The position numbers were made by a program, and so were the translations under genes. 53,891 bases of DNA from Flavobacteriales bacterium UBA7690 (GTDB lineage Bacteria > Bacteroidota > Bacteroidia > Flavobacteriales_F > PHOS-HE28). Shown in pieces: positions 1-8,156 of the stretch. Where the stretch lies: NCBI GenBank assembly GCA_002482775.1, contig DLGQ01000069.1, positions 53,993-107,883 of the forward strand, given 5' to 3'. The number at the start of each line of letters is the position of its first letter. Positions within the stretch are counted from its first letter, which is position 1. The notes below the pieces were generated by a model. That model was not told where the DNA came from and searched no databases. It saw nothing but the letters and a program-made list of their open reading frames with translations.

Positions 1-658
1 GCATGAAGGCCAGCGGCGCGATCTGGATCACCCCTTCATCCAAATGGTCGGCGAGCTTGGAAGCCGGGATCATTTCGCGCAGGGCGTCGTAGAGCGGTTG
101 CAAGTACGGATCCAGTTTCTCGCGGAGGTCGCCGGGCAGGAAACCGAGGTTCTCCCCCGCTTCCACCGCCGGTCGGGTGAGCACGATGCGGCGCACCTTC
201 CGCTCCTTCAGCGCTTTCACGGCGAGGGCCACGGCGGTGTAGGTCTTTCCGGTCCCCGCGGGGCCGATGGCGAACACCATGTCGCTGCTTTCAACGGCTT
301 CCACCAGCCGCTCCTGGTTCCGGGTGCGTGCTTTCACCCGCAGACCCGCGTTGCCGTACACGAGCACGTCGGACTCATCGGGGTTCTCGCGTTCGCCGGG
401 GCTGGTGTGGGTGCCCATGATGTCGTCCAACACCTTGCGCGGCAGTTCGTTGTAGCGGGTGGCGTGTTCCACCAACTGCGTGAAACGCGCCTCGAACTGG
501 GTGATCTCATTATCCGCACCGCTCACCTTCAGCGTGTCGCCCCGGGCGATGATGCTGAGCTTGGGGAAGAAGGTGCGGATGAGCCGCAGGTTGGCGTCGT
601 TGGCGCCCAGGACCTCCACAGGGTCCACACCGGCGATGGTGATCAGCTTCTCGATCAA
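1..658 (-). CDS. phoH: PhoH-family ATPase (3' end outside window)
   Basis: Cytoplasmic P-loop ATPase of the PhoH/PhoL family, linked in other bacteria to RNA metabolism and phosphate stress. The visible part begins with the family's N-terminal region, 'GANDANLRLI' near residues 18-27, and has a Walker A motif GPAGTGKT at residues 132-139. It then shows 'LTRPAVEAGENLGFLPGD' typical of PhoH. The carboxyl end, about one third of the usual length, lies beyond base 1. No ATG lies between the in-frame stop near 683 and the conserved region, so I place the start at the TTG at 658, which gives an N-terminus matching relatives in length. It is divergent from the SAM hydrolase gene. Family certain, start moderately sure. 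Confidence 0.88.
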   Translation of the reverse strand, partial: MIEKLITIAGVDPVEVLGANDANLRLIRTFFPKLSIIARGDTLKVSGADNEITQFEARFTQLVEHATRYNELPRKVLDDIMGTHTSPGERENPDESDVLVYGNAGLRVKARTRNQERLVEAVESSDMVFAIGPAGTGKTYTAVALAVKALKERKVRRIVLTRPAVEAGENLGFLPGDLREKLDPYLQPLYDALREMIPASKLADHLDEGVIQIAPLAFM

Positions 659-710
659 AGTAACTTTCGGTTGTTGATTTCTTCAGCCCGAAGCCGCTAG
701 ACCATCGGGA

Positions 711-718
711 TAGTTTTG
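711..718 (+). promoter_or_regulatory. -7 box TAGTTTTG of the SAM hydrolase gene
   Basis: Exact match to the Bacteroidota -7 consensus TAnnTTTG, 42 bases before the ATG at 761 and in the divergent gap with phoH. No clear -33 TTTG lies 19 bases upstream. Confidence 0.5.
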
Positions 719-760
719 AGCGCCGAAGGTAGCCCTTGCCTTGGCTCCCGCGCGCAGCAA

Positions 761-1573
761 ATGTCCATCATCACACTCACCACCGACATGGGCCTGAAGG
801 ACCATTATGTAGCCGCGGTGAAAGGTGCGATCTGGACCCAGTTCAACGAGGCGCGGATCGTGGATGTGAGCCATTCCATCAAGCCATTCGACCATGGCCA
901 GGCTGCTTTCGTGCTACGGCAGGCCTATCCGGAATTCCCGCGCGGCACCATCCACATCATCGGGGTGAACCCGGAAGCCGACGGGCAGACCCCGCACTTG
1001 GTGGTGCGCCACGATGGCCACTTCTTCATCGGCGCGGACAATGGCATCTTCAGCTTGCTGTTCGATGGCCAGCCGCACGAGGCCTTCGAGCTCACCATGA
1101 AGTTGGACGACGACCATGTGGCCTTCCCCACCCGTAGTGTCTTCGTGAAAGCAGCGTGCCACCTCGCGCGCGGCGGCACCATGGACGTGATCGGCCGCAA
1201 AGTGGCCCGGGTGAAAGAGCTGATCGGTTTCCAGCCCGCTGTGGACCCGGTGAGCATCCGGGGCAAGGTGGTGTACATCGATAGCTACGGGAATTTGGTC
1301 ACCAACGTGCGCAAGCAGTTGTTCGATGAGGTTGGCAAAGGGCGAACCTTCAGCATAGGCTTCGGGCATGCGGCGGACAACATCACCAAGCTGCACGCCA
1401 CTTACAGCGATGTGCCCAACGGCGAACGCCTCGCGTTCTTCAATGCCGCTGGGCTGCTGGAGATCGCGGTGAACAAAGGCGTTGAAGGCGCTGGTGGTGG
1501 CGCGGCGCGGCTCTTCGGCGTGGAGCAGGACGATACCATGCGCGTGGAGTTCGGGGAATGGAACCGGAACTGA
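761..1573 (+). CDS. SAM hydrolase / SAM hydroxide adenosyltransferase (DUF62 family)
   Basis: Member of the DUF62 family, related to chlorinase and fluorinase. The common bacterial and archaeal members split S-adenosylmethionine with water into adenosine and methionine; halide use is limited to a few special clades. The 270 residues carry the N-terminal 'ITLTTDMGLKDHYVAAVKG' signature (residues 4-22), 'HIIGVNPEADG' (65-75), the 'GADNGIFSLL' strand (91-100), and the C-terminal-domain motif 'VYIDSYGNLVTNV'. The start at 761 is chosen because the family motif begins three residues later; an in-frame ATG at 716 would add 15 unrelated residues. Function is inferred from family; nothing in the neighbourhood suggests halogenation. 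Confidence 0.85.
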   Translation: MSIITLTTDMGLKDHYVAAVKGAIWTQFNEARIVDVSHSIKPFDHGQAAFVLRQAYPEFPRGTIHIIGVNPEADGQTPHLVVRHDGHFFIGADNGIFSLLFDGQPHEAFELTMKLDDDHVAFPTRSVFVKAACHLARGGTMDVIGRKVARVKELIGFQPAVDPVSIRGKVVYIDSYGNLVTNVRKQLFDEVGKGRTFSIGFGHAADNITKLHATYSDVPNGERLAFFNAAGLLEIAVNKGVEGAGGGAARLFGVEQDDTMRVEFGEWNRN

Positions 1574-1620
1574 GAAAGGTTGAAGGAGAAAGGTTGAAGT
1601 ACCAAGGAAGAAGACCGAAG
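1572..1620 (+). repeat. Seven-copy heptad array NNNNAAG
   Basis: Seven consecutive 7-base units, each ending in AAG: GAGAAAG, GTTGAAG, GAGAAAG, GTTGAAG, TACCAAG, GAAGAAG, ACCGAAG. The array starts inside the stop codon of the SAM hydrolase gene and ends two bases before the next ATG, so it fills the whole gap. Related arrays lie at 35337-35364 and, reversed, near 35956-35983. Confidence 0.75.
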
Positions 1621-1622
1621 GC

Positions 1623-1919
1623 ATGCTCATCCGCATTGTTAAAATGACCTTCCGTCCCGAAGAGATCGGGCGTTTCCAGGAGCTTTTCGTGGGATGGAAG
1701 CCGCGCATCCGATCCTTTCCGGGGTGCCGCCACTTGGAACTGTTGCACGATGTGGACGACCCGCGCATCTTCTTCACCTACAGCCACTGGGATGGACCGG
1801 CGGATCTGGAAGCCTACCGCGTCTCGGATGTCTTCGCCTCGGTATGGCCCGTGGTGAAAGGTCTTTTCGCGGCCCCTGCCGAAGCGTGGAGCGTGGATCG
1901 CGAGCATCATCTGCCCTAG
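1623..1919 (+). CDS. Antibiotic-biosynthesis-monooxygenase-fold (ABM/Dabb-like) small protein
   Basis: A 98-residue protein with the dimeric alpha-beta barrel pattern: an opening strand 'MLIRIVKMTF', a helix with 'EEIGRFQELFVGWKPRI', 'FPGCRHLELLHDVDDPRIFFTYSHW' as central strands (in two parts), and a helix with 'DLEAYRVSDVFASVW'. These match the ABM domain, found in small monooxygenases and in many uncharacterised proteins of this size. The substrate cannot be told from sequence. It follows the heptad array directly and may be co-transcribed with the SAM hydrolase gene. Confidence 0.75.
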   Translation: MLIRIVKMTFRPEEIGRFQELFVGWKPRIRSFPGCRHLELLHDVDDPRIFFTYSHWDGPADLEAYRVSDVFASVWPVVKGLFAAPAEAWSVDREHHLP

Positions 1920-1958
1920 GTAGCGGCGTTGGTCCGGTCTTTGTCCGAACTTCGGCCC

Positions 1959-2834
1959 ATGTTCCGCTCTATCCTCTCCGGCCTCGCCCTGTTGCCTTTC
2001 GCCCTGGTCGCCCAGCCCGAAGCCGACGATCACCTGAAGAACGCCCAAAGTGCCTACAAGGCGAACGAATTGGATCGGGCCCTCGCCTATGCCGACAGTG
2101 CCATCGCGTTGGAGCCCGGCATACCCGGTGGGTTCAAACTGCGCGGCGACATCAAACAACGGCAGCTGGACATGCATGGCGCCATGATGGACTACGTGAA
2201 GGCGGAAAAGGTGGAGCCGGAGAACGCCCGATTGTACGTGAGCCGATCGGCCGTACACATCACCGAGAACCGGGTGAAAGAGGCCATGCGCGACATTGAA
2301 AAGGCATTGGACCTGGACGACACCGACCCCGATGCGTGGTACAACCGGGCCTGCGCGAATTACATCGGCCGCAACAACGAAGGCGCATTGCGCGATCTGG
2401 AGAAGTCGTTGGAACTGCGGCCGGACAATGCCGATGCGCTCTTTCTACGCGGGGTGGTGAAGGGCGAGCTCTTCAAGGAAAGTGAAGGCATCGTGGACAT
2501 CGAAGCCGCATTGAACCTGAGGCCCGACATGGCCGATGGCTTGATGAGCCTGGGTGTGTTGCAGTTCGAGACCAAGCAATACGAAACCGCCATCGCCACA
2601 TTCACCAAGGTGATCGACGCGAAGGATGACACGGAGAAAGAGGCGCTCTACTACCGCGCCGAATGTTACTACGCGCTGAAGGACAAACAGAACGCCTGCG
2701 AAAGCTGGCGCGCGGCCGCCAACCTGGGCGAAAGCGACTCCAAATTCATCGTGCGCAACTACTGCAATACCGACGAGGAGAAGATCCCGAAAAAGCCCGT
2801 CCGTGGCCGCCGCAAATCAGTGATCGAGTTCTAG
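1959..2834 (+). CDS. Exported tetratricopeptide-repeat protein
   Basis: A 291-residue protein with a short signal peptide (start 'MFRSILSGLALLPFALVAQ', cleavage probably after the AQ) followed by consecutive TPR units, for example 'AYKANELDRALAYADSAIAL' and 'DAWYNRACANYIGRNNEGAL'. About six repeats cover most of the chain, and the basic tail 'KKPVRGRRKSVIEF' ends it. TPR proteins are scaffolds, so no enzymatic role can be assigned. The ATG at 1959 is chosen over an upstream TTG at 1929 because it begins the signal peptide. It probably acts in the periplasm. Confidence 0.8.
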   Translation: MFRSILSGLALLPFALVAQPEADDHLKNAQSAYKANELDRALAYADSAIALEPGIPGGFKLRGDIKQRQLDMHGAMMDYVKAEKVEPENARLYVSRSAVHITENRVKEAMRDIEKALDLDDTDPDAWYNRACANYIGRNNEGALRDLEKSLELRPDNADALFLRGVVKGELFKESEGIVDIEAALNLRPDMADGLMSLGVLQFETKQYETAIATFTKVIDAKDDTEKEALYYRAECYYALKDKQNACESWRAAANLGESDSKFIVRNYCNTDEEKIPKKPVRGRRKSVIEF

Positions 2835-2883
2835 CTTGTTGACGCTTCCAAGGAACGGCAAATGGACTGCTGACCGCCACCGC

Positions 2884-2891
2884 TATCTTGG
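2884..2891 (+). promoter_or_regulatory. Possible -7 box TATCTTGG before gldF
   Basis: One mismatch to TAnnTTTG, 16 bases before the gldF ATG. Related TATCTTnG boxes precede two other genes here (8130 and 33824). Confidence 0.35.
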
Positions 2892-2906
2892 CGCCCGCTT
2901 TCCGCG

Positions 2907-3632
2907 ATGCGTGTCCTGATATTCAAGGAGGTAAGAGGGTTCCTCGGGTCGTTGATCGGCCAGGTGGTGGTGGTGGTGTTCCTGCTGCTCACCGGCCTGT
3001 TCCTGTGGGTGTTCCCCAACAACATCCTGGACACGGGATACGCCGACCTCTCCACGCTCTTCTTCATTGCGCCGTGGGTGTTCCTCTTCCTGGTTCCAGC
3101 CGTCACCATGCGCAGCTTCAGCGAAGAGCGGCGCACCGGCACCATCGAACTGCTGCTGACCAAGCCGCTCACCGAGATGCAGTTGGTGATCGCGAAGTAC
3201 ATCGCTGCGGTGATCCTCATCGTCTTCGCCCTGCTGCCTACGCTGATCTACTGGCTCAGCCTGCACGAGTTGGCCATGCCGAAAGGCAACTTGGACACCG
3301 GGGGCATCATGGGCTCGTACATCGGCCTGCTGCTGTTGGCCTCCTGCTTCGGTGCCATCGGGGTGTTCGCGTCCTCCATCACCGAGAACCAGGTGGTGGC
3401 CTTCATGATCGCGGTCTTCCTCTGCTTCTTCCTCTACCTGGGTTTCGACCTCATCGCCAGCTTCGATGCTTTCGGCGCGCTGGAAGGTCCCATCAAATCC
3501 ATCGGTATCCAGGACCACTACGATAGCCTGAGTCGCGGCGTGGTGGACCTGCGCGACGTGCTCTACTTCCTGGGCACCATCACCGTGTTCCTATTGCTCA
3601 CGCGCACTGCGCTCCAAAGCCGGCGCTGGTAA
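2907..3632 (+). CDS. gldF: GldF-type ABC-2 permease
   Basis: Inner-membrane permease subunit of the GldAFG ABC transporter associated with gliding motility. The 241 residues begin 'MRVLIFKEVRGFLGSLIGQ', as GldF does, and contain about six hydrophobic segments. The ABC-2 signature 'MRSFSEERRTGTIELLLTKP' lies between segments two and three. The ATPase gene gldA is not in the window. It is the first gene of a four-gene unit: its TAA stop overlaps the next ATG (TAATG), and gldG and a DUF4340 gene follow. Family assignment is firm; whether this organism glides cannot be said. Confidence 0.88.
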   Translation: MRVLIFKEVRGFLGSLIGQVVVVVFLLLTGLFLWVFPNNILDTGYADLSTLFFIAPWVFLFLVPAVTMRSFSEERRTGTIELLLTKPLTEMQLVIAKYIAAVILIVFALLPTLIYWLSLHELAMPKGNLDTGGIMGSYIGLLLLASCFGAIGVFASSITENQVVAFMIAVFLCFFLYLGFDLIASFDAFGALEGPIKSIGIQDHYDSLSRGVVDLRDVLYFLGTITVFLLLTRTALQSRRW

Positions 3633-4138
3633 TGGGAACAGTCGTACGCTCCTCACAGTGGTTATCGAAGCTTTTCATGGCGATCGCAGCGATTACTCTG
3701 CTCTATATCCTTCTACCGATGTTGCTCTCGGATGAAGCGAGTCAAGTCGGAAACTCTGTGATGGACATCGGTTTGCATGACACCTATTTCGTGACGTCCA
3801 ACGCTTCACTGTTTGGATTGATGGCGTTCCTCGCATTCTGCTTTTCTCTCTTCTACGCACGATACACCGAAATAACGCGTCTGCGGTTGAGTGCGGTGCT
3901 CGGCTGGACCCATTTCATAGGTTCCGCTGCTGCTGTGTTGTTGCCGGCACCGCTTGTGTACCGGTCCATTGCGCTCAGTGCCGCACCGCGTCGCTACTAC
4001 TCCTATTCCGAAATGCCGATGTTCGAGGAAGATGGTGTGATAGATCTGATGACCCTCATACTTGCCCTTGCCATCATTGGACAAGCCTGTTTCGTCATCA
4101 ACGTCGGCGTGAGTCTTTTCCGCAAGAAGACAACATGA
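3632..4138 (+). CDS. Small membrane protein resembling the C-terminal quarter of cytochrome oxidase subunit I, lacking haem ligands
   Basis: A 168-residue protein with about four membrane segments (roughly 13-32, 58-77, 87-110, 137-163). 'DIGLHDTYFV' at 45-54 matches the 'LDxxLHDTYFVVAHFHYV' stretch of oxidase subunit I. There HD are the Mg-site residues, and the two histidines of HFH bind the high-spin and low-spin haems. Here those two positions align with N57 and S59, so neither haem could bind in the usual way. Further on, 'ALSAAPRRYYSYSE' (114-127) corresponds to the 'GLxGMPRRYxDYPD' segment of the oxidase. It is coupled on both sides (TAATG with gldF, ATGA with gldG). Function unknown; homology by eye only. 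Confidence 0.75.
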   Translation: MGTVVRSSQWLSKLFMAIAAITLLYILLPMLLSDEASQVGNSVMDIGLHDTYFVTSNASLFGLMAFLAFCFSLFYARYTEITRLRLSAVLGWTHFIGSAAAVLLPAPLVYRSIALSAAPRRYYSYSEMPMFEEDGVIDLMTLILALAIIGQACFVINVGVSLFRKKTT

Positions 4139-5871
4139 GCAATACCCGCAGCCCCCGAACCACCGACTTGCTGGAGCTCTTGATGGGCCTGGCGATCGTT
4201 GGTCTTGTGCTGTTCATCGGCTCCTTCCTTCGCCTGCGTGCGGATCTCACCAACGAGAAACGGTACACCCTTACACCGGCCACCAAGGAGATGCTGGCGG
4301 AACTGCCGGACATCGTGTACGTGAAGGTGTATCTCGCTGGCGAACTGCCTGCGGATCTGCAACGGTTCTCCCGATCGGTGAAGGAACTGTTGGACGAGAT
4401 GCGCGTGGAGCAGCCGGAAAAGCTGCAATACACTTTCATAGACCCCAGCGAAAGCGAGGACGAGAAGACGCGCAAAGAGACCTACGATCAGTTGCAGAAG
4501 GAAGGTCTGCAGTACAGCAGCATCCGCATGCGCGACAAGGAATCGTTCAGCGAGCGCATCGTATTCCCCGGTGCGTTGATCACCTACCGCGACAAGACCG
4601 TTCCGGTGCAACTACTGAAAACGCAATTGCGGACACCGGATGCGGACATCGTGAACCGCTCCATCAACAACACCGAATACGAACTGGCCAACGCCTTCCG
4701 CCAGGTGACCCAGAAGGACAAAGCCAAGATCGCCTTCCTGGAAGGCCACGGTGAATTGGAGCCGATGGAAGTGGCCGACATCACCAGTGCGCTGAGCGAG
4801 ACCTACGATGTGAGCCGTGTGCGCATAGACGAGAAGGTGGATGCGCTGAGCCGCACCGTGCAAGGGATGAAGTACCGCGCCAACGACTACGCGGCACTGA
4901 TCATCGCCAAGCCGGACAGCGCCCTCCCGCAGCGCGACCAGTACGTCATCGACCAGTTCATCATGAACGGCGGCCGTGTGCTTTGGTTGATAGACCCGAT
5001 GAACGCGCACCTGGACAGCCTGCGCAAGAACCAGTTCAGCATAGCGGTGCCGTACGAACTGGGTATCGATGATCAGCTCTTCGCCTACGGCGTGCGCATC
5101 AACAAAGACCTGGTGCTGGACCGCAGTTGCGCACCCATCGAACTGTACACGCAACCGTACGGCAACCAGCGCAAACTGGAACGCTTCCCGTGGTACTGGG
5201 AGCCTGTGCTGATCCCCGAGAGCAAGCACCCGATCGTGAGCAACATCGATCCGGTACACCTGCGCTTCGCCAGCAGTTTGGACACCATCGCCACGGACGG
5301 TATCAAGAAGACCATCCTGCTCACCAGCTCGCCAGCCTCGCTAGCCCAACGCAATCCGGTACGCGTGAGTCTGAACGTGGTGGACATGGCTCCACCCTTC
5401 GAACGCCAGAGCACACCGTACATGCCCATGGCCGTGCTGCTGGAGGGTGAATTCACCAGTGCCTTCCTGGACCGCCTGCCCACGAACTTCACCAACGACC
5501 CCGCGGTGGCCTATCGTGAAAAGGGCAAACGCTCCGCCCAACTGGTGGTGAGCGATGGCGACGTGATCGGCAACCGCGTGGACCAATCGAAGGGCATGTT
5601 CTACACCCTCGGCTTCGACCGCTACGCCAACGCCAAGATCTACGGTAACCGCGAATTCATCGTGAACGCGATGAACCACTTGCTGAACGATAAAAGCCTG
5701 ATCAGCATCCGCTCGCGCGAGATCACCCTTCGCCAGTTGGATCCCGAACGCATCGTGCAGGACCGCACGTGGTGGCAGGTGGTGAATACCGGTGTCCCCA
5801 TCCTGCTGGCCGTGCTCATCGGCATGGTGTACCAGCATTTCCGTCGCAGAAAAGCCAGCCGCCCAGCATGA
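4135..5871 (+). CDS. gldG: GldG, gliding-associated ABC transporter auxiliary protein
   Basis: A 578-residue membrane-anchored protein of the GldG family, partner of the GldF permease. It has a membrane segment near residues 15-35 ('LLMGLAIVGLVLFIGSFL'), a long extracytoplasmic region of the ABC-type auxiliary domain ('IAFLEGHGELEPMEVADI', 'LIIAKPDSALPQRDQYVID', 'GGRVLWLIDPMNAHLDSL'), and a second membrane segment close to the C-terminus ('GVPILLAVLIGMVYQHF') followed by a basic tail. Length is normal for the family. The start overlaps the preceding stop (ATGA), and the stop overlaps the next start in the same way, so all four genes are probably translated from one mRNA. Confidence 0.88.
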   Translation: MSNTRSPRTTDLLELLMGLAIVGLVLFIGSFLRLRADLTNEKRYTLTPATKEMLAELPDIVYVKVYLAGELPADLQRFSRSVKELLDEMRVEQPEKLQYTFIDPSESEDEKTRKETYDQLQKEGLQYSSIRMRDKESFSERIVFPGALITYRDKTVPVQLLKTQLRTPDADIVNRSINNTEYELANAFRQVTQKDKAKIAFLEGHGELEPMEVADITSALSETYDVSRVRIDEKVDALSRTVQGMKYRANDYAALIIAKPDSALPQRDQYVIDQFIMNGGRVLWLIDPMNAHLDSLRKNQFSIAVPYELGIDDQLFAYGVRINKDLVLDRSCAPIELYTQPYGNQRKLERFPWYWEPVLIPESKHPIVSNIDPVHLRFASSLDTIATDGIKKTILLTSSPASLAQRNPVRVSLNVVDMAPPFERQSTPYMPMAVLLEGEFTSAFLDRLPTNFTNDPAVAYREKGKRSAQLVVSDGDVIGNRVDQSKGMFYTLGFDRYANAKIYGNREFIVNAMNHLLNDKSLISIRSREITLRQLDPERIVQDRTWWQVVNTGVPILLAVLIGMVYQHFRRRKASRPA

Positions 5872-6875
5872 ACCGCAGGATACTCCTTCTCGTCGTCCTT
5901 CTTGCCCTTGGTGGCTTGGCGTGGTGGCTTTCACGCAACTCCGCCCCTACCACGTTGGATCGTCCGCTGAGCGATTTCGCCGTACCGGATACCGCAAGTG
6001 TTGACCGCATCTTCATCGCCGATCAGCACGGCCGCACCATCGACCTGAAGCGCACCCCGCAAGGATGGATCGTGAACGACCTGTACCCGGCTAAAGAGTT
6101 CGATGTGAATCTCCTGCTGCGCACCTTCAAGCGGGTGGAAGTAAAAAGCCCGGTCCCCAAAGCCGCCGAAGCCAAAATGCTGCGCGTGATGGGGTCCGTG
6201 GGCAAGAAGGTGGAGATCTACCAAGGGGGCGATAAGCCATCCAAGATCTGGATCGTGGGGCATGGCACGAAAGACCATTTCGGCACCTACGCGCTGTTGG
6301 AGAAACCCGGCGAGGGCCGCAGCAATGCGCCGTTCATCCTGGGCATGACCGGGTTCACCGGCATCTTGAGCACCCGTTTCCATACCGATCTGGACATCTG
6401 GCGCAGCAGCGCCTTCTTCAAACTGGACGAGATGCGCGATCTGGCCTCGGTGAAGCTGGAAACGCCGCTGGCCCCTGCTAATTCCTACACGATCCAACAA
6501 AACCCAGCTGGGCGTTTCAGTCTTCTGGACCACCGGGGCCAACCCTACCGGTTCGATACCGTTCTCGTACACGGTGCCGTACTGGCCACCAAGCAGATCA
6601 ACTACGAAGAGATCCAGCGCGAGCCGGTCTACCGCGATTCCTTGGTGAAGACCACGCCGAACCAGATCCTTACCCTCACCAAACGCACTGGGGAAGCCAC
6701 CACATTGAAGTTCTGGTACCTGCCTTATAAAGGCGAAGAGCCTCCCTTCGGTTCGCCGCGCCCGCTCTTCGACCCCCTGCGCATGGATGCGGTGATCCAG
6801 GATACCCTCTTGGTGGTGATGCAACGCGCGGCCTTGGAGCGCATGCTTCAGCCCATCAGCAATTTCAGACCTTGA
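5868..6875 (+). CDS. DUF4340 domain membrane-anchored protein
   Basis: A 335-residue protein starting with a short basic stretch and a single hydrophobic anchor, 'ILLLVVLLALGGLAWWLS', followed by an extracytoplasmic DUF4340 region ('FAVPDTASVDRIFIADQHG', 'LKRTPQGWIVNDLYPA'). DUF4340 proteins commonly sit next to GldG-like ABC auxiliary genes. The ATG at 5868 overlaps the gldG stop; an upstream in-frame start would only add out-of-frame gldG sequence. Together the four genes suggest an envelope transporter with accessory proteins; the substrate is unknown. Confidence 0.82.
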   Translation: MNRRILLLVVLLALGGLAWWLSRNSAPTTLDRPLSDFAVPDTASVDRIFIADQHGRTIDLKRTPQGWIVNDLYPAKEFDVNLLLRTFKRVEVKSPVPKAAEAKMLRVMGSVGKKVEIYQGGDKPSKIWIVGHGTKDHFGTYALLEKPGEGRSNAPFILGMTGFTGILSTRFHTDLDIWRSSAFFKLDEMRDLASVKLETPLAPANSYTIQQNPAGRFSLLDHRGQPYRFDTVLVHGAVLATKQINYEEIQREPVYRDSLVKTTPNQILTLTKRTGEATTLKFWYLPYKGEEPPFGSPRPLFDPLRMDAVIQDTLLVVMQRAALERMLQPISNFRP

Positions 6876-6892
6876 AACAGGGACGGCCAACC

Positions 6893-6901
6893 TGTGGATA
6901 A
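6893..6901 (-). promoter_or_regulatory. Perfect DnaA box upstream of dnaN
   Basis: TGTGGATAA on the plus strand, i.e. TTATCCACA on the minus strand, the strict DnaA-binding consensus. It lies in the 112-base gap before dnaN and is followed by an AT-rich TGTGTTAATAAG stretch. It could mark a replication origin or DnaA control of dnaN. Only one perfect box is present. Confidence 0.5.
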
Positions 6902-6950
6902 CCCCCCTTGTGTGTTAATAAGTGGCCCCACACCCGCGAGGGTGCCCGGC

Positions 6951-6958
6951 TAACTTTG
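6951..6958 (+). promoter_or_regulatory. -7 box TAACTTTG of dnaN
   Basis: Exact TAnnTTTG match 29 bases before the dnaN ATG. No good -33 element is visible. Confidence 0.5.
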
Positions 6959-6987
6959 GCCCACTTCAAAAAAGACCTATCGCTCCG

Positions 6988-8109
6988 ATGAAATTCATCG
7001 TTTCCAGTACCGCATTGCTCAAGCAGTTGCAGCTCCTCCAAGGCGTGCTCGCCAGCAGCAACACCTTGCCCATCTTGGACAATTTCTTGTTCGATATCGA
7101 CGGCAAGCAGTTGACGGTGACGGCCAGCGACCTGGAAACCACGATCACGGCCACCCTAGCGGTGGAAGCGAAGGACAAGGGCAGCGTGGCCATTCCTGCC
7201 CGTCTCTTGCTGGATACCCTCAAAGCCTTCCCCGAGCAGCCCCTCACATTCAGCATCGACGCCAAGCACTTCGGGGTGGAGATCAACAGCGACCAAGGGA
7301 AGTACAAGATGACGGGCTTCAACGGGACGGAATTCCCGCGCAGCCCGGTGTTGGAAGACGCCGCCAAGTTGACCCTCCCCGCTGGCACGTTGGCCATGGC
7401 CATCAACAAGACCATCTTCGCCACGGGCAACGATGATCTGCGCCCGGTGATGAGCGGGATCTTCTTCGAGCTCACCAACGAGGACGTTCGATTCGTAGCC
7501 ACCGATGCGCACAAACTTGTTCGTTATAAGCGCACTGATATCCAGGCGCCTAAAGCAGCTTCCTTCATTGTTCCGAAGAAGCCATTGAACCTGCTGAAGA
7601 ACACCTTGGCCGGCACGAACGCGGAGGTCACCATCGAATTCAACGAGAACAACGCGGCATTCCGGTTCGACAACACCGTGCTCGTGTGCCGCCTGATCGA
7701 TGGCAAGTACCCGAACTACGAAGCGGTGATCCCCAAGACGAACCCGAACAAGCTCACGATCGATCGCGCGACGTTCTTGAGCTCCATCCGCCGGGTGTCC
7801 ATCTTCGCCAACAAGACCACGCACCAGGTTCGCCTGCACATCAACGGCAGCCAGCTCACCATCAGCGCGGAGGATCTGGATTTCGCCAACGAGGCCAACG
7901 AGAAGCTCACCTGTTCCTACGAGGGCGACGAGATCACCATCGGTTTCAACTCCCGCTTCCTGATGGACATGCTCAATAACCTGGGCACTGAACATGTGAT
8001 GCTGGAGATGAGCGCCCCGAACCGTGCCGGCATCTTGCTACCGGGTGAACCAGGCGAGGCCGGTGAAGACGTCCTGATGCTGGTGATGCCGGTAATGCTG
8101 AACAATTAA
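6988..8109 (+). CDS. dnaN: DNA polymerase III subunit beta (sliding clamp)
   Basis: Ring-forming processivity clamp of the replicative polymerase. The 373 residues begin 'MKFIVSSTALLKQLQLLQGV', the classical clamp N-terminus, and include 'LPILDNFLFDIDGKQLTVTA', 'GIFFELTNEDVRFVATDAHK' and the C-terminal 'LLPGEPGEAGEDVLMLVMPV' with the usual closing strand. Three clamp domains of about 120 residues are implied by the normal length. The start at 6988 is fixed by the conserved N-terminus; an upstream in-frame start would add an unrelated leader that crosses the promoter. dnaA is about 15 kb away, so there is no dnaA-dnaN operon here. Confidence 0.96.
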   Translation: MKFIVSSTALLKQLQLLQGVLASSNTLPILDNFLFDIDGKQLTVTASDLETTITATLAVEAKDKGSVAIPARLLLDTLKAFPEQPLTFSIDAKHFGVEINSDQGKYKMTGFNGTEFPRSPVLEDAAKLTLPAGTLAMAINKTIFATGNDDLRPVMSGIFFELTNEDVRFVATDAHKLVRYKRTDIQAPKAASFIVPKKPLNLLKNTLAGTNAEVTIEFNENNAAFRFDNTVLVCRLIDGKYPNYEAVIPKTNPNKLTIDRATFLSSIRRVSIFANKTTHQVRLHINGSQLTISAEDLDFANEANEKLTCSYEGDEITIGFNSRFLMDMLNNLGTEHVMLEMSAPNRAGILLPGEPGEAGEDVLMLVMPVMLNN

Positions 8110-8129
8110 CGTTCGGCACGGGATCGGTA

Positions 8130-8137
8130 TATCTTCG
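8130..8137 (+). promoter_or_regulatory. Possible -7 box TATCTTCG
   Basis: One mismatch to TAnnTTTG, 20 bases before the META-domain gene's ATG. Confidence 0.35.
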
Positions 8138-8156
8138 GTGAACCAACACCACAGCC

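Noticed and set aside
716..760. The earlier ATG of the SAM hydrolase gene at 716
   Set aside because: It overlaps the -7 box and adds 15 residues outside the conserved family start.
761..1573. A true fluorinase or chlorinase
   Set aside because: Most DUF62 members hydrolyse SAM, and no halometabolite genes lie nearby.
6904..6920. A second DnaA box in TGTGTTAATAAG
   Set aside because: It differs from the consensus at several positions and has one extra base.
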